From assembly GCF_004078655.1 (NCBI RefSeq), contig NZ_RZNC01000004.1, positions 1 through 64,000 on the forward strand: a stretch of DNA of 64,000 bases. Direction: 5' to 3'. The notes under the pieces were generated by a model. The model saw nothing but the letters and a program-made list of their open reading frames with translations. It did not search any database and was not told the origin of the DNA. Position numbers and translations under genes: made by a program. The stretch comes from Labedella populi. Its GTDB lineage: Bacteria > Actinomycetota > Actinomycetes > Actinomycetales > Microbacteriaceae. Below are positions 26,800-35,696 of the stretch, one piece after another; position 1 is the first letter of the stretch, and every line of letters starts with the position of its first letter.

Positions 26800-28251
26800 T
26801 TAGAAGGGGTAGGCCTGGTCGGACTGCTCGACGGTGATCCACTTGAGTTCCGTGAACTCGTTGATCACCGCTCGACCGTCGAAGCGACCGAAGCCGCTCG
26901 CCTTCGTCCCGCCGTACGGCGCCTGCGCCTCGTTCTGGACGGTCGCGCCGTTGACGTGCACATGCCCGGCGTCGATGCGCATGGCCACCTGAAGCGCGCG
27001 GTGACTGTCCTTCCCGAAGACCGCCGCCGCGAGTCCGTACTCGGTGTCGTTGGCCACCTGCACGGCCTCGTCGACGTCCGAGACGCGCACGACCGTGGTG
27101 ATGGGCCCGAAGGTCTCCTGGTCGTAGATCGCCATGTCCGGTCGCACCTTGTCGACGATCGTCGCCGCCATCGACGCTCCATCCGCACGACCCCCGACGA
27201 CGACCGTCGCACCCTTCTCGACCGCATCGTCGATGAGACCGTTGATGCGGTCGCCCGACTCCGCGCGGACCATCGGACCGATGACGCAGGACGGGTCGGT
27301 CATGGGGTCGCCCGAGACGAGCTGCCCGGCGCGTTCGGCGAACTTCGCGACGAACTCGTCGGCGATCGACTCGTCGACGACGAACCGCTCCGTCGACATA
27401 CAGATCTGCCCCTGGTACATGAAGGATCCGAACACGGCGGCGTTGACCGCTCCGTCGATGTCGGCGTCGTCGAGCACGACGAGAGGCGCCTTCCCTCCGA
27501 GTTCGAGCAGAACGGGCTTGAGGTGACGGGCGGCCTTCTCGGCGATGATGCGGCCGATAGCCGTCGAGCCCGTGAAATTGACCCGGCGGACGGCGGGATG
27601 AGCGATGATCGCTTCGACCACGCGGTCCGAGTCCTCGGCGCTGCTCGTGATGAAATTGAGAACACCGGCCGGGAGACCGGCGTCGTGAAGCACCTCGGCG
27701 ATGATGGCGTGGGTGCGCGGGCTCGTCTCCGACGCCCGGAACACGACCGAGTTCCCGCACACGATGGGGTACGCGATCGCCCGCGCCGCGAGGACGCCCG
27801 GACCGTTCCACGGTGCCATACTGAACACGACGCCGGCGGCCTGCCGGACCGTCATCGACAGCGTCCCGGGCTTGTCCGTCGGGATCGTCTCTCCTTGGAT
27901 CTGCGTCGCCAGTCCCGCTGCTTCACGGAACAACTGAGCGGTGAGGAAGACGTTGAAGCCGGCCCAGAGTTGCGCTGCGCCGACCTCGGACATCATGGTC
28001 TGGATGAAATCGCCGGCACGCTCCTCGATGAGGTCGGCCGCTTTGAGCATGACCGCACGTCGCTGCGTCGGTCCGGTGGTCGACCACGAACGGAACGCCG
28101 TCGACGCCGACTCGACGGCGTCGAGTGCGTCCTCGACGCTCGCCGCCGCCCCCTCGGTGACGACCTCGCCGGTCACGGGATTGCGTCGCTCGAACGTCTT
28201 GCCTTCGCGGGCGCTGCGGCCCTCGTTGTCGATGATGAGCTTGGTTTGCAT
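26800..28251 (-). CDS. Aromatic aldehyde dehydrogenase (salicylaldehyde/vanillin type)
   Basis: A 483-residue NAD(P)-dependent aldehyde dehydrogenase with catalytic Cys284 in GQICMST, Glu250 in LELGGKAP, and the MAPWNGP motif. The wording FMYQGQICMSTER and HVNGATVQNEAQAPYGGTKASGFGRF follows the salicylaldehyde/benzaldehyde/vanillin dehydrogenase branch. The aldehyde made by the co-transcribed alcohol dehydrogenase would be oxidized to a carboxylate, here most likely salicylate. Confidence 0.9.
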   Translation of the reverse strand: MQTKLIIDNEGRSAREGKTFERRNPVTGEVVTEGAAASVEDALDAVESASTAFRSWSTTGPTQRRAVMLKAADLIEERAGDFIQTMMSEVGAAQLWAGFNVFLTAQLFREAAGLATQIQGETIPTDKPGTLSMTVRQAAGVVFSMAPWNGPGVLAARAIAYPIVCGNSVVFRASETSPRTHAIIAEVLHDAGLPAGVLNFITSSAEDSDRVVEAIIAHPAVRRVNFTGSTAIGRIIAEKAARHLKPVLLELGGKAPLVVLDDADIDGAVNAAVFGSFMYQGQICMSTERFVVDESIADEFVAKFAERAGQLVSGDPMTDPSCVIGPMVRAESGDRINGLIDDAVEKGATVVVGGRADGASMAATIVDKVRPDMAIYDQETFGPITTVVRVSDVDEAVQVANDTEYGLAAAVFGKDSHRALQVAMRIDAGHVHVNGATVQNEAQAPYGGTKASGFGRFDGRAVINEFTELKWITVEQSDQAYPF

Positions 28252-28338
28252 CGGATCTCCTCGGTCGCCGTTGACTCGTAACCCGTCACGCCTCGGGTGT
28301 GACGGTGTAACGGTAGCACGCCGAGGCGCAAAATGGTG
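28252..28338. promoter_or_regulatory. Upstream region of the aldehyde/alcohol dehydrogenase pair
   Basis: An 87-bp gap between the PaaX gene stop and the aldehyde dehydrogenase start. It contains the inverted repeat CCGTCAC-N9-GTGACGG (28283-28305), flanked by GTAAC and GTTAC-like steps. A TATAAC on the minus strand, just inside the PaaX gene end, may be a -10 box. Binding by PaaX or another regulator is inference. Confidence 0.45.
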
Positions 28339-29181
28339 TTATACGTTTTGAGGAACGAGGGCGCCGTTGCCGATCGGCGCTCCGATCACCGATTCCACGT
28401 ACTCGGTCGCCGCGGGAGCGAGTGCGCCGTGCGTCGCCAGGAACATGCCGTGTGCGTCCGCTCCTCGCCATCCGTCCGGCCGGAGGGCGAGCGGGAGCGA
28501 CGGGTCGCGGAACGGGAAGTGGCGATACGTCGAGACCAACTCGGTGCGGGCGGCGAGAGCAGCCGCCCCGTCCAGCTCAGCGACGGAGTCCTCGAGGACG
28601 GCGTGTTCGACGATGAAGCGTTCGTAGTCCACATTCAGCGCCACGAGATCCCAACACCGCTCGGCGAGGCTCCGGTCGCCGTCGACGCTGTCGCTCCGCG
28701 CCAGGAGAACGTCGACCGTCGCCGAGGGGAATTCGCCGCGCAGCCTGTGCGCGCGAACGCGCTGATCGCTCGGGGTCAACCACGTGGACATGGTGAGCGA
28801 GCCGAATCCAAGCCAGGAAAGCCTCTTCTTGAGCTGCTCGCGCACGGAGCGGTCGCTTTCGTCGAGCTGGAAGATTACCTGCGTCCAGGCGCCGTCCCAC
28901 TCGTCGGCGTACGGTTCGAAGATGCGGGATCGACCCTCATCGAGAACGACCAACAACTCGTCGCTCAGCCGATAGATCGTCTCGCGGCCAACTCGGCGCG
29001 TCGTGAACCACCCCTCCTGCCGGAGCCGGGACAACGTCACGCGGGTCGTCGCCGGCTCGACGCCGAGAGCCGCCAGAAGGGTGACGAGATCGCTCGCCCT
29101 GACCTCGCTGTCGACGTAGCGCAGGTAGTCCCCGAACACGTCCAGGATCAGCGCTCGCGGCTTCATCGTCGTCGTTGCCAT
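28339..29181 (-). CDS. PaaX-family transcriptional repressor
   Basis: A 280-residue PaaX-like regulator. The N-terminal winged helix is PRALILDVFGDYLRY through EPATTRVTLSRLRQEGWFTTRRVGRETIYRLSD. The middle and C-terminal parts carry the family features AYADEWDGAWTQVIFQ-like (FEPYADEWDGAWTQVIFQ) and YRHFPFRDPSLP. PaaX proteins repress aromatic-CoA catabolic genes and are released by the aryl-CoA intermediate. Here the ligand could be salicylyl-CoA. ATG 29181 is preferred to a GTG at 29211. It lies between the ligase and aldehyde dehydrogenase genes, all leftward. Confidence 0.88.
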   Translation of the reverse strand: MATTTMKPRALILDVFGDYLRYVDSEVRASDLVTLLAALGVEPATTRVTLSRLRQEGWFTTRRVGRETIYRLSDELLVVLDEGRSRIFEPYADEWDGAWTQVIFQLDESDRSVREQLKKRLSWLGFGSLTMSTWLTPSDQRVRAHRLRGEFPSATVDVLLARSDSVDGDRSLAERCWDLVALNVDYERFIVEHAVLEDSVAELDGAAALAARTELVSTYRHFPFRDPSLPLALRPDGWRGADAHGMFLATHGALAPAATEYVESVIGAPIGNGALVPQNV

Positions 29182-29241
29182 AATCGACCGATCCTTCCTC
29201 GCGCGCGACACCCCGATCAGTATGTTCTCATCTCCGTGGCC

Positions 29242-30897
29242 TCAGACTGCCGGGGCGAGCTTGCCGGCGACGTCCTCCCGGAGGAGCTTCTTGTCGATCT
29301 TCCCGACCTTCGTGAGCGGAAGGGTATCGAGCACCTCCAATCGCTCCGGAAGTTTGAACGCCGCAACACCCTCCTCCGTCATGAACGCTCGAACCGTCTC
29401 CAGGTCGAGATCGGCGCCCGGGCGGAGCTCGACGTAGAGGCAGAGGCGTTCGCCGAGCACGGGATCCGGCATACCGACCGCCGCCGCGAGCTCGACGGAC
29501 TCCAGCCGGTACACGATGTTCTCGACCTCCTCGGCGGAGATCTTCTCACCACCCCGGTTGACGAGGTCCTTCTCCCGCCCGTGCACGACGAGGTTGCCGT
29601 CCGAACGGCGCACGACGACGTCCCCGGAGCCGTACCACCCGTCGACGAACGCGCGCTCGTTGTGCTCCGGCGCGCGATAGTAGCCACGAGGCGTGTACGG
29701 ACCGCGCGTGAGGATGAGGCCAGGGGTCCCGTCGGGAACGTCCTTTCCGTCGGCATCGACCACGCGGATCTCGTCCCCGTCAGAAACGGGGCGGCCCTGC
29801 GTCGACACGATCACGTCGTCGGGGTCGTCGAGGCGCGTCATGTTGATGAGCCCCTCGGCCATCCCGAACACCTGCTGCAGCGTCGCGCCGAGCTCGGGCC
29901 GCACGCGTGCCGCGAGTTCATCGGGCATCCGCGAGCCCCCGACCTGAAGGACCTGCAGAGACGCGAGCGACTCCGCGCCCACCTCACGCCGGTGGTCGAT
30001 CCAGCGCTGAGCGACGGCCGGTACCGCCGATGCGATCGTCACCTTCTCCTTCGCGATGGTCGCAAAGCCGCGGACCGGTTCCGGACTCGGGAGCATGACC
30101 GCGGTTCCACCGACGAAGAGGGTGCCGAGCACTCCGGGGCATGCGAGCGGGAAGTTGTGGCTCGCGGGAAGCGTCCCGAGGTAGACGGTGTCCGACGTCA
30201 ACCCGCTGACGACGGCGGTGGCGACGACGTTGTAGGCGTAGTCGTTGTGGGTGCGTGTGATGAGCTTGGGCAGCCCGGTCGTTCCTCCGGACAGCAGGAA
30301 GCACGCCGGCGAGTCCGGGTGCGGTGCGAGAGCATCGATCCGCTCCCGCGCGCCGGGATTCTCGGGAGCCGCGAGGAGGTCGTCAAGGGAGATCGCCGGT
30401 GCGCGCGTCTCGCCCGTCGTCAGAATCCACCGCACGACCGGGGCGGTGGCCGCCACCTTCTCGGCGAGCGCCTGATGGTCGAAATCCTTGATCCGATCGG
30501 GCACCGCGATCGCGACGACCTCCGCCAGTTCCGCCAGATACGTCAATTCATGGTGACGGTGGGCCGGAAGCGCCATCACCGGGATGACCCCTGATCGGAA
30601 GCACGCGAGTGCGAAGACGACGAACTGCCAGTCGTTCGGCAGCTGCACGAGGACGCGGTCGTCCGGCTTGAGTCCGAGGGCGAGGATCCGCTCCGCGGCG
30701 GCGTCTGCCCGCTCGACGAGCTCTCGGTACGTCAGCCGCAGTGGCCCGCTGACGAGCGCTGTCTTGTCCGGATTCCGGTCCGCCGCATCGAGCACGTACT
30801 CCCCGAGGGGACGGTCCCGCCACCAGCCGCGTTCCCGGTACCGGGCGGCGTCCTCGAGCGGCCAGGGAACGACCCCGTTCCTCGTCGGTTCCGTCAT
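29242..30897 (-). CDS. Aryl-CoA/aryl-AMP ligase, likely salicylyl-CoA ligase
   Basis: A 551-residue ANL-superfamily adenylating enzyme. The P-loop is LLSGGTTGLPK, the A5 region QQVFGMAEGLIN, and the A8/A10 motifs GREKDLVNRGGEKISAEEVE and TKVGKIDKK. The sequence follows the 2,3-dihydroxybenzoate/salicylate-activating branch (DhbE/EntE type), but there is no carrier-protein gene nearby. In Streptomyces a homologous enzyme, SdgA, makes salicylyl-CoA ahead of a CoA-dependent 5-hydroxylase. The ATG overlaps the preceding stop by 4 nt, placing it in the hydroxylase operon. CoA ligation rather than siderophore loading is inferred from that operon. Confidence 0.88.
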   Translation of the reverse strand: MTEPTRNGVVPWPLEDAARYRERGWWRDRPLGEYVLDAADRNPDKTALVSGPLRLTYRELVERADAAAERILALGLKPDDRVLVQLPNDWQFVVFALACFRSGVIPVMALPAHRHHELTYLAELAEVVAIAVPDRIKDFDHQALAEKVAATAPVVRWILTTGETRAPAISLDDLLAAPENPGARERIDALAPHPDSPACFLLSGGTTGLPKLITRTHNDYAYNVVATAVVSGLTSDTVYLGTLPASHNFPLACPGVLGTLFVGGTAVMLPSPEPVRGFATIAKEKVTIASAVPAVAQRWIDHRREVGAESLASLQVLQVGGSRMPDELAARVRPELGATLQQVFGMAEGLINMTRLDDPDDVIVSTQGRPVSDGDEIRVVDADGKDVPDGTPGLILTRGPYTPRGYYRAPEHNERAFVDGWYGSGDVVVRRSDGNLVVHGREKDLVNRGGEKISAEEVENIVYRLESVELAAAVGMPDPVLGERLCLYVELRPGADLDLETVRAFMTEEGVAAFKLPERLEVLDTLPLTKVGKIDKKLLREDVAGKLAPAV

Positions 30898-32948
30898 GTG
30901 GTCCTCACTTCCTTGTGAGCGGGCAGCACGATGGCGTCGAGGGCGACGATACCGGTCGCGGTGCTGCGAAGGGGATTGATCTCGATCTCGTCGACGACGC
31001 CGTCCGCGACGAGCGCACCGAGTCCCACGACGATGCCTCCGAGCACCTCGAGATCCACCGGCGCGCTCCCCCGGTGGCCGAGGAGGAGCTCGCGCGCGAC
31101 GAGATCCTCCACCATGGCGACGGCGGCGGTGCGCGTGAGCGGAGCCGTGCGGATGGCGACGTCGCCGAGGACCTCCGTCGCGATGCCGCCGACGCCCATG
31201 GCGACGATCGGGCCGAAGACGGTGTCGTTGCGGGCACCGACCACCAGGTCGATGCCGGGGGCCGCCATCGATTCGACGAGGAACTCCGACGCGCCTGCGG
31301 TCTCGAGGTCGTCGAGCGCACGCTCGAGATCCTCCGCGGTGCGCACCCCGAGGACGACTCCCCCGATCTCCGTCTTGTGGAGCACGGAGGCGTCGAGGAG
31401 CTTGACGGCGAGCGGAGGATCGAGTGTGCTCCACGCACGCCGGGCCGCCTCCCGATCAGCGCAGCGATATCTCGGCGGCGTGGCGATCCCGAGCGCATCG
31501 AGGAGGTCCTTGCCTCGCGCTTCGTCCCACTCCCCCTCGGCGACCGAGGCCACCCAGAGAGGGACGACAGGCGCCGGGGATGAGGCCTCTCGGGAGGCGG
31601 CCCTCGATTTCGCATCGTCCGCGAGAGCGGCGAGCCCCTGGGCGAGTTGTGTGGGTCCGGACAGAACCGGGATCCCCGTGTCCCGGCCGGATCGTCGGAG
31701 GCTTGACACGTCCGAGGCCGGGCCGTCGACACCCATCACGACGGGGACGTCGTCCGCGACGCCGGCCGCGAGCACGTCGGCCACGATATCGACGACCGGT
31801 TCGGTGATCGCGTACACGCCGAGGACGTCCGTCACCGGGTCGGCGGCGACGGTCCGGACGACCGAAGGGAACGTCTCACCGGGCCGGCCGGTGTCGACCG
31901 GGTTCGCCTGGAAGGTCAGGGGCGGCAGAAGTCCGGCGAGCACCGCTTTCGTGTCCGCACCGAGCTCCGGGAGGTGATTCGCGTCGCTCAGCGCGTCGGC
32001 GATGATGAGGCCGGGCCCGGCCTGGGCCGTGATGAGCGCGACTCCCGGCCGAGCCGACACCCGTGCCCGCCGCGCCGAGAGGGCCGTCGCCGCGGCGACC
32101 GCCTGCACCTCGTCCCCGACCAGCACTGCTCCCGCTTGCCGGAGGGCGGCGCGGGTCGTCCGCCACGACGTGGCGAGCGCGCCGGTGTGCGATCGCGCGA
32201 ACTCCGACACGTCGTTCCGCCCGACGACGAGAGCGATGACGGGTTTGACCGCCGCGAGGGTGGCGACCGCCTCCACGAGTGCCGGGCCGTCCGGAACCGT
32301 CTCGACGTGCAGGATGACCGCTCGCGTCGTTTCGTGGCCGACCAGGTAGTGGAGGACATCGGGAGCGGAGACGTCCTGGCCAGCGCCGATGCCGACTCCG
32401 AGACTGACGCCTGCCCCGTCGCTCTCGAGCCGGAACGAGAGGACGTGGTTGACGCCACCGCTCGCCGCCACTACGGCCACCGATCCCGGGCCCAATCGGC
32501 GGACCCCGGGGACGAAGCTCGCGAAGAGCGACGCGTGCGGGACGAAGAACCCGGACGTGTTCGGCCCGAGCAGGCGGATGCCCGTCTCGGCGACGACCGT
32601 GTCGAGGTCTCGGGCATAGTCGACGCCGACGCCGCCGGCCTCGGCGAATCCCCCCGCACAGACGAGGGCGGCACCGACGCCCGCCTCGGCGCTCTCCCTC
32701 ACCGCCGAGGCGGTGTGCATCGCCGGAACGCACATGACGGCGAGATCGGGAACCGCTCCCGCCGCCGCGGCCTCACCGATCGACGAGTGCATGCCGGCCG
32801 TCGGGCGGCTGTTCACCAGCCGCACCTCGCCCGGGAAGGTCTCGAGCGACGAGGCCATGGCGTAGCCGAGCTTCTCCGGGTTGCCGGATGCACCGACGAC
32901 GACCACGCCCCTCGGCTCGAGGAGGGGCGCGAGGTCACGCGGAAGCAT
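30894..32948 (-). CDS. ADP-forming acyl-CoA synthetase (NDP-type)
   Basis: A 684-residue one-chain acyl-CoA synthetase of the ADP-forming acetate-CoA ligase family. It has a CoA-binding domain (about 1-130, VVVVGASGNPEKLGY), a succinyl-CoA-ligase-like region with phospho-His254 in ARSHTGALA, and an ATP-grasp domain (about 470-684, LAVKLLDASVLHKTEIGGVVLGV). These enzymes catalyse acyl-CoA + ADP + Pi = acid + CoA + ATP reversibly. ATG 32948 is chosen for GGGAG 7 nt upstream; ATG 32954 is possible. It overlaps the hydroxylase end by 14 nt and the ligase start by 4 nt. A role in gentisyl-CoA cleavage is proposed under findings. Confidence 0.88.
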   Translation of the reverse strand: MLPRDLAPLLEPRGVVVVGASGNPEKLGYAMASSLETFPGEVRLVNSRPTAGMHSSIGEAAAAGAVPDLAVMCVPAMHTASAVRESAEAGVGAALVCAGGFAEAGGVGVDYARDLDTVVAETGIRLLGPNTSGFFVPHASLFASFVPGVRRLGPGSVAVVAASGGVNHVLSFRLESDGAGVSLGVGIGAGQDVSAPDVLHYLVGHETTRAVILHVETVPDGPALVEAVATLAAVKPVIALVVGRNDVSEFARSHTGALATSWRTTRAALRQAGAVLVGDEVQAVAAATALSARRARVSARPGVALITAQAGPGLIIADALSDANHLPELGADTKAVLAGLLPPLTFQANPVDTGRPGETFPSVVRTVAADPVTDVLGVYAITEPVVDIVADVLAAGVADDVPVVMGVDGPASDVSSLRRSGRDTGIPVLSGPTQLAQGLAALADDAKSRAASREASSPAPVVPLWVASVAEGEWDEARGKDLLDALGIATPPRYRCADREAARRAWSTLDPPLAVKLLDASVLHKTEIGGVVLGVRTAEDLERALDDLETAGASEFLVESMAAPGIDLVVGARNDTVFGPIVAMGVGGIATEVLGDVAIRTAPLTRTAAVAMVEDLVARELLLGHRGSAPVDLEVLGGIVVGLGALVADGVVDEIEINPLRSTATGIVALDAIVLPAHKEVRTT

Positions 32949-34482
32949 GAGCATGCTCCCGCTTCGCGACGGCGTCCGCGCGGCCGGACAGGATCAGTGT
33001 CGCCGCCGCCGCATCGTCGAGTTCGTCGTCGAGGATCACCACGACGCGGCCCGCTTCTAGCCGCGCCCGCTCGGCGACGAGAGTCCTCGTCGTCGCCGTT
33101 CCCCCGTGCACGAGCACGACCGGGGCCGCGGTCGACGGCGAGACCTCGGCAGCCGCGCGCTCATCCACAGGGGCTTCGAGCGCCTCGAGCTGCACGCCCT
33201 CCTCCAGGGTCGTGTCCGCGGCGTCGCTCAACCGGGCGGGAGCGTCGTCGACGAGACGGAGTCGTCGATCCGTCACTCGCACCGCGCCGAGGTCGAGGGG
33301 GCTCTCGAGCGGCGGGGCTCCGTGCTCCCTGCGCCACGCGTCGTCGACGGCCTCGGCGAGATGCGGGTCTCGGCGGCGGACTCGCTCGATGTCGATGCTG
33401 CGCGAAAAGAAGTGGAAGGCGAACTTCAGGGGGTCGAGCGCGTCGTAGTACCGACCGAAGTTCTCCCACCAACTGAGGCTCGGGCCTGCTGCGTTCTGGA
33501 TGCGTTCGACCTCGGGACGGCGCTCCTCCTCGAAGCGTCCGAGCGCCGCGCGGACGTCGAGGTCGGGCGCGGCGAGCTCTCTTGCGAGAACGATGGCGTC
33601 CTCCATCGCCATCTTGGTCCCTGAACCCACGGAGAAGTGCGCGGTGTGCACAGCATCGCCGAGCAGGACGACGTTCCCGGAGTGCCACTTCTCGGTGCGA
33701 CGGGTGCGGAAGTTGCCCCACCGCGAGTTGTTCCCGACGAGTTCCGCTCCGTCGAGGTCGTCGGCGAAGAGCTGCTCGAGGTACCGGCGGGTGACCTCGT
33801 CCGACGCTCCGGGCGGAGTGCTCATGTCGAACGCGTCGAGGCCGGCGGCCCGCCAGGTCGTCTCGTCCGTCTCGACGATGAAGGTGCTCAGCTCGTCGCT
33901 GATGGGGTACGCATGAGCGGCGAAGTTGCCGTGCTCGTTCTTCCGGTGCAGGAAGGTCAGCCCATCGAAGAGGTGCGTGGTGCCGAACCAGATGAACCTG
34001 GCGACGGCCGTCTCGACCGTCGATCCCAGCTCGGGCTCGAGCATGTCCCGGATACGGGAGTTCGCCCCGTCCGCTGCGACGACGACATCGAAGTCGGACA
34101 GCTCGCCGAGGGACCTCACCTCGGTGCCGAATCGCAGGTCGACGCCGGCATCGTCCGCCGCCCCCTGCAGCTCACGGAGGAGGACCCGTCGATGCACCGC
34201 AGCCATCCCATTCCCGGCGAAGGCGTGGGTCTCCCCTTTGAGGGCGACGGCGATGGCATCCCAGTGGACGCCGTACCGAGCGAGCGCGTCGTGCAGCACG
34301 GGATCGGCATCGTCGATGCGCTGCAGCGTTCGATCCGAGAAGACCACGCCGAAGCCGAACGCGTCGGTCGGTCGGTTCCGTTCGAAGAGCGCGACCTCGA
34401 TGTCGGGCCGGGCCCGTTTCAGGAGAGTGGTGAAGAAGAGGCCTCCGGGGCCGCCGCCGACACAAGCAACACGAATCGCCAT
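32935..34482 (-). CDS. Salicylyl-CoA 5-hydroxylase-like FAD monooxygenase
   Basis: A 515-residue group A flavin monooxygenase. It has GGGPGG (9-14), the DG motif in AADGANSRIR (Asp138), and GDAVH (275-279). The segments FGFGVVFSDRTL and WWENFGRYYDALDPLKFAFHFFSRSI are characteristic of the salicylyl-CoA 5-hydroxylase (SdgC) branch, which hydroxylates the CoA thioester to gentisyl-CoA. After residue 395 a short tail resembles the two ends of the old-yellow-enzyme domain found in longer bifunctional homologues, with its centre missing. It is the first gene of the leftward operon and divergent from the gentisate dioxygenase gene. Confidence 0.88.
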   Translation of the reverse strand: MAIRVACVGGGPGGLFFTTLLKRARPDIEVALFERNRPTDAFGFGVVFSDRTLQRIDDADPVLHDALARYGVHWDAIAVALKGETHAFAGNGMAAVHRRVLLRELQGAADDAGVDLRFGTEVRSLGELSDFDVVVAADGANSRIRDMLEPELGSTVETAVARFIWFGTTHLFDGLTFLHRKNEHGNFAAHAYPISDELSTFIVETDETTWRAAGLDAFDMSTPPGASDEVTRRYLEQLFADDLDGAELVGNNSRWGNFRTRRTEKWHSGNVVLLGDAVHTAHFSVGSGTKMAMEDAIVLARELAAPDLDVRAALGRFEEERRPEVERIQNAAGPSLSWWENFGRYYDALDPLKFAFHFFSRSIDIERVRRRDPHLAEAVDDAWRREHGAPPLESPLDLGAVRVTDRRLRLVDDAPARLSDAADTTLEEGVQLEALEAPVDERAAAEVSPSTAAPVVLVHGGTATTRTLVAERARLEAGRVVVILDDELDDAAAATLILSGRADAVAKREHAHASA

Positions 34483-34595
34483 TGATTTTCCGTTCCGTCG
34501 TTGCTCGTCATTATGCAACACTTGGACGCAGGCGACCAAAAAAATGTCACACGATGGTCGACCAGCTTCTTTTCAACGACGAGAGGACCACGATC
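34483..34595. promoter_or_regulatory. Divergent promoter region, hydroxylase operon / gentisate operon
   Basis: A 113-bp gap with both promoters of the aromatic cluster. It contains GTTGC-N10-GCAAC (34500-34519), a possible operator about 18 bp from the hydroxylase start, and an A-rich stretch followed by GTCACAC (34548-34554), similar to part of the inverted repeat at 28283-28305. Confidence 0.5.
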
Positions 34596-35672
34596 ATGCA
34601 GCAGATGGACGGCACCGCGGACACACCCGAGCTGGAGGAGCTCTACCGTGACTTCGCGGCGAACGACATGGCTCCGTTGTGGACGCAGCGGGACGATCTC
34701 ATGCCGATGACGCCGGCCCCGCAGGCGATCCCCCACGTCTGGCGGTGGAAGACCCTCTTCGACATCGCTCAACGCTCCGGGGATCTGGTGCCGGTGGGGC
34801 GCGGCGGCGAACGTCGAGCCGTCGGTCTCACCAACCCCGGCCTCCCGGGCACCGGGTACGCGACACCCACCCTCTGGTGCGCGATCCAGTACCTCGGCGG
34901 CCATGAGACCGCCCCGGAGCACCGCCACTCGCAGAACGCCTTCCGCTTCGTCGTCGAGGGCGAGGGCGTCTGGACCGTCGTCAACGGTGATCCCGTCGCC
35001 ATGCGCCGAGGCGATCTCCTCCTCACACCCGGGTGGAACTTCCACGGTCACCACAACGACACCGCGAACCCGATGGCCTGGATCGACGGCCTCGACATCC
35101 CATTCTCGAGCCAGATGGACGTCGGGTTCTTCGAGTTCGGCTCGGAACGGGTGACCGACGAGGCCTCCCCGGCCGTCTCCCGAGCGGAACGGCTCTGGGC
35201 GCACCCCGGGCTCCGCCCCCTGTCAGGTCTCGAGGACAAGGTCTCGTCACCGCTCAGTGCCTACCGGTGGGAGCACACCGACTCAGCACTGCGGGAACAG
35301 TTGGCACTCGAGGACGAGGGCTTCCCCGCCACCGTGGAGCAGGGGCATGCGGCGATCCGCTACTCAAACCCCACGACGGGCGGCGACGTGATGTCGACGA
35401 TCCGCTGCGAGTTCCACCGGCTCCGGGCCGGCGTCTCGACACCCGTGCGCCACGAGGTCGGCTCGTCCGTCTGGCAGGTCTTCGAGGGCGAGGGCATGGT
35501 CGTCCTCGGCGAGGTCGAAACGCGACTCGAGACCGGCGACCTCTTCGTCGTTCCCAGTTGGGTGCCGTGGTCGCTCCACTCCGACACACAGTTCGACCTC
35601 TTCCGGTTCTCGGACGCACCGATCATGGAACGCCTCAACTTCGCCCGCACCTTCGTCCCCTCGGCGAACTGA
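34596..35672 (+). CDS. Gentisate 1,2-dioxygenase
   Basis: A bicupin iron dioxygenase of 358 residues that opens the ring of gentisate to maleylpyruvate. The first cupin holds the iron ligands His109 and His111 (EHRHSQNAFRFVVEG) and His150 (GWNFHGH). A second cupin (about residues 255-350) has lost the equivalent histidine cluster, as usual. ATG 34596 is preferred because GAGAGGA lies 8 nt upstream; an ATG at 34554 would add 14 residues. First gene of a three-gene lower pathway operon. Confidence 0.92.
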   Translation: MQQMDGTADTPELEELYRDFAANDMAPLWTQRDDLMPMTPAPQAIPHVWRWKTLFDIAQRSGDLVPVGRGGERRAVGLTNPGLPGTGYATPTLWCAIQYLGGHETAPEHRHSQNAFRFVVEGEGVWTVVNGDPVAMRRGDLLLTPGWNFHGHHNDTANPMAWIDGLDIPFSSQMDVGFFEFGSERVTDEASPAVSRAERLWAHPGLRPLSGLEDKVSSPLSAYRWEHTDSALREQLALEDEGFPATVEQGHAAIRYSNPTTGGDVMSTIRCEFHRLRAGVSTPVRHEVGSSVWQVFEGEGMVVLGEVETRLETGDLFVVPSWVPWSLHSDTQFDLFRFSDAPIMERLNFARTFVPSAN

Positions 35673-35696
35673 CCACCCCTCTACTCGGAAGCCATC

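Noticed and set aside
25913-27811. A 632-codon minus-strand frame across the dehydrogenase gene pair
   Set aside because: Overlaps two well-supported genes in another frame and has Arg-rich nonsense composition.
28333-30594. A 753-codon plus-strand frame opposite paaX and the CoA ligase gene
   Set aside because: Shadow frame without domains; both opposite-strand genes carry full family motifs.
29242-30897. Siderophore salicylate-AMP ligase
   Set aside because: The ANL branch would allow it, but there is no aryl-carrier or siderophore NRPS gene beside it and it is coupled to salicylyl-CoA hydroxylase-type genes, so CoA ligation fits better.
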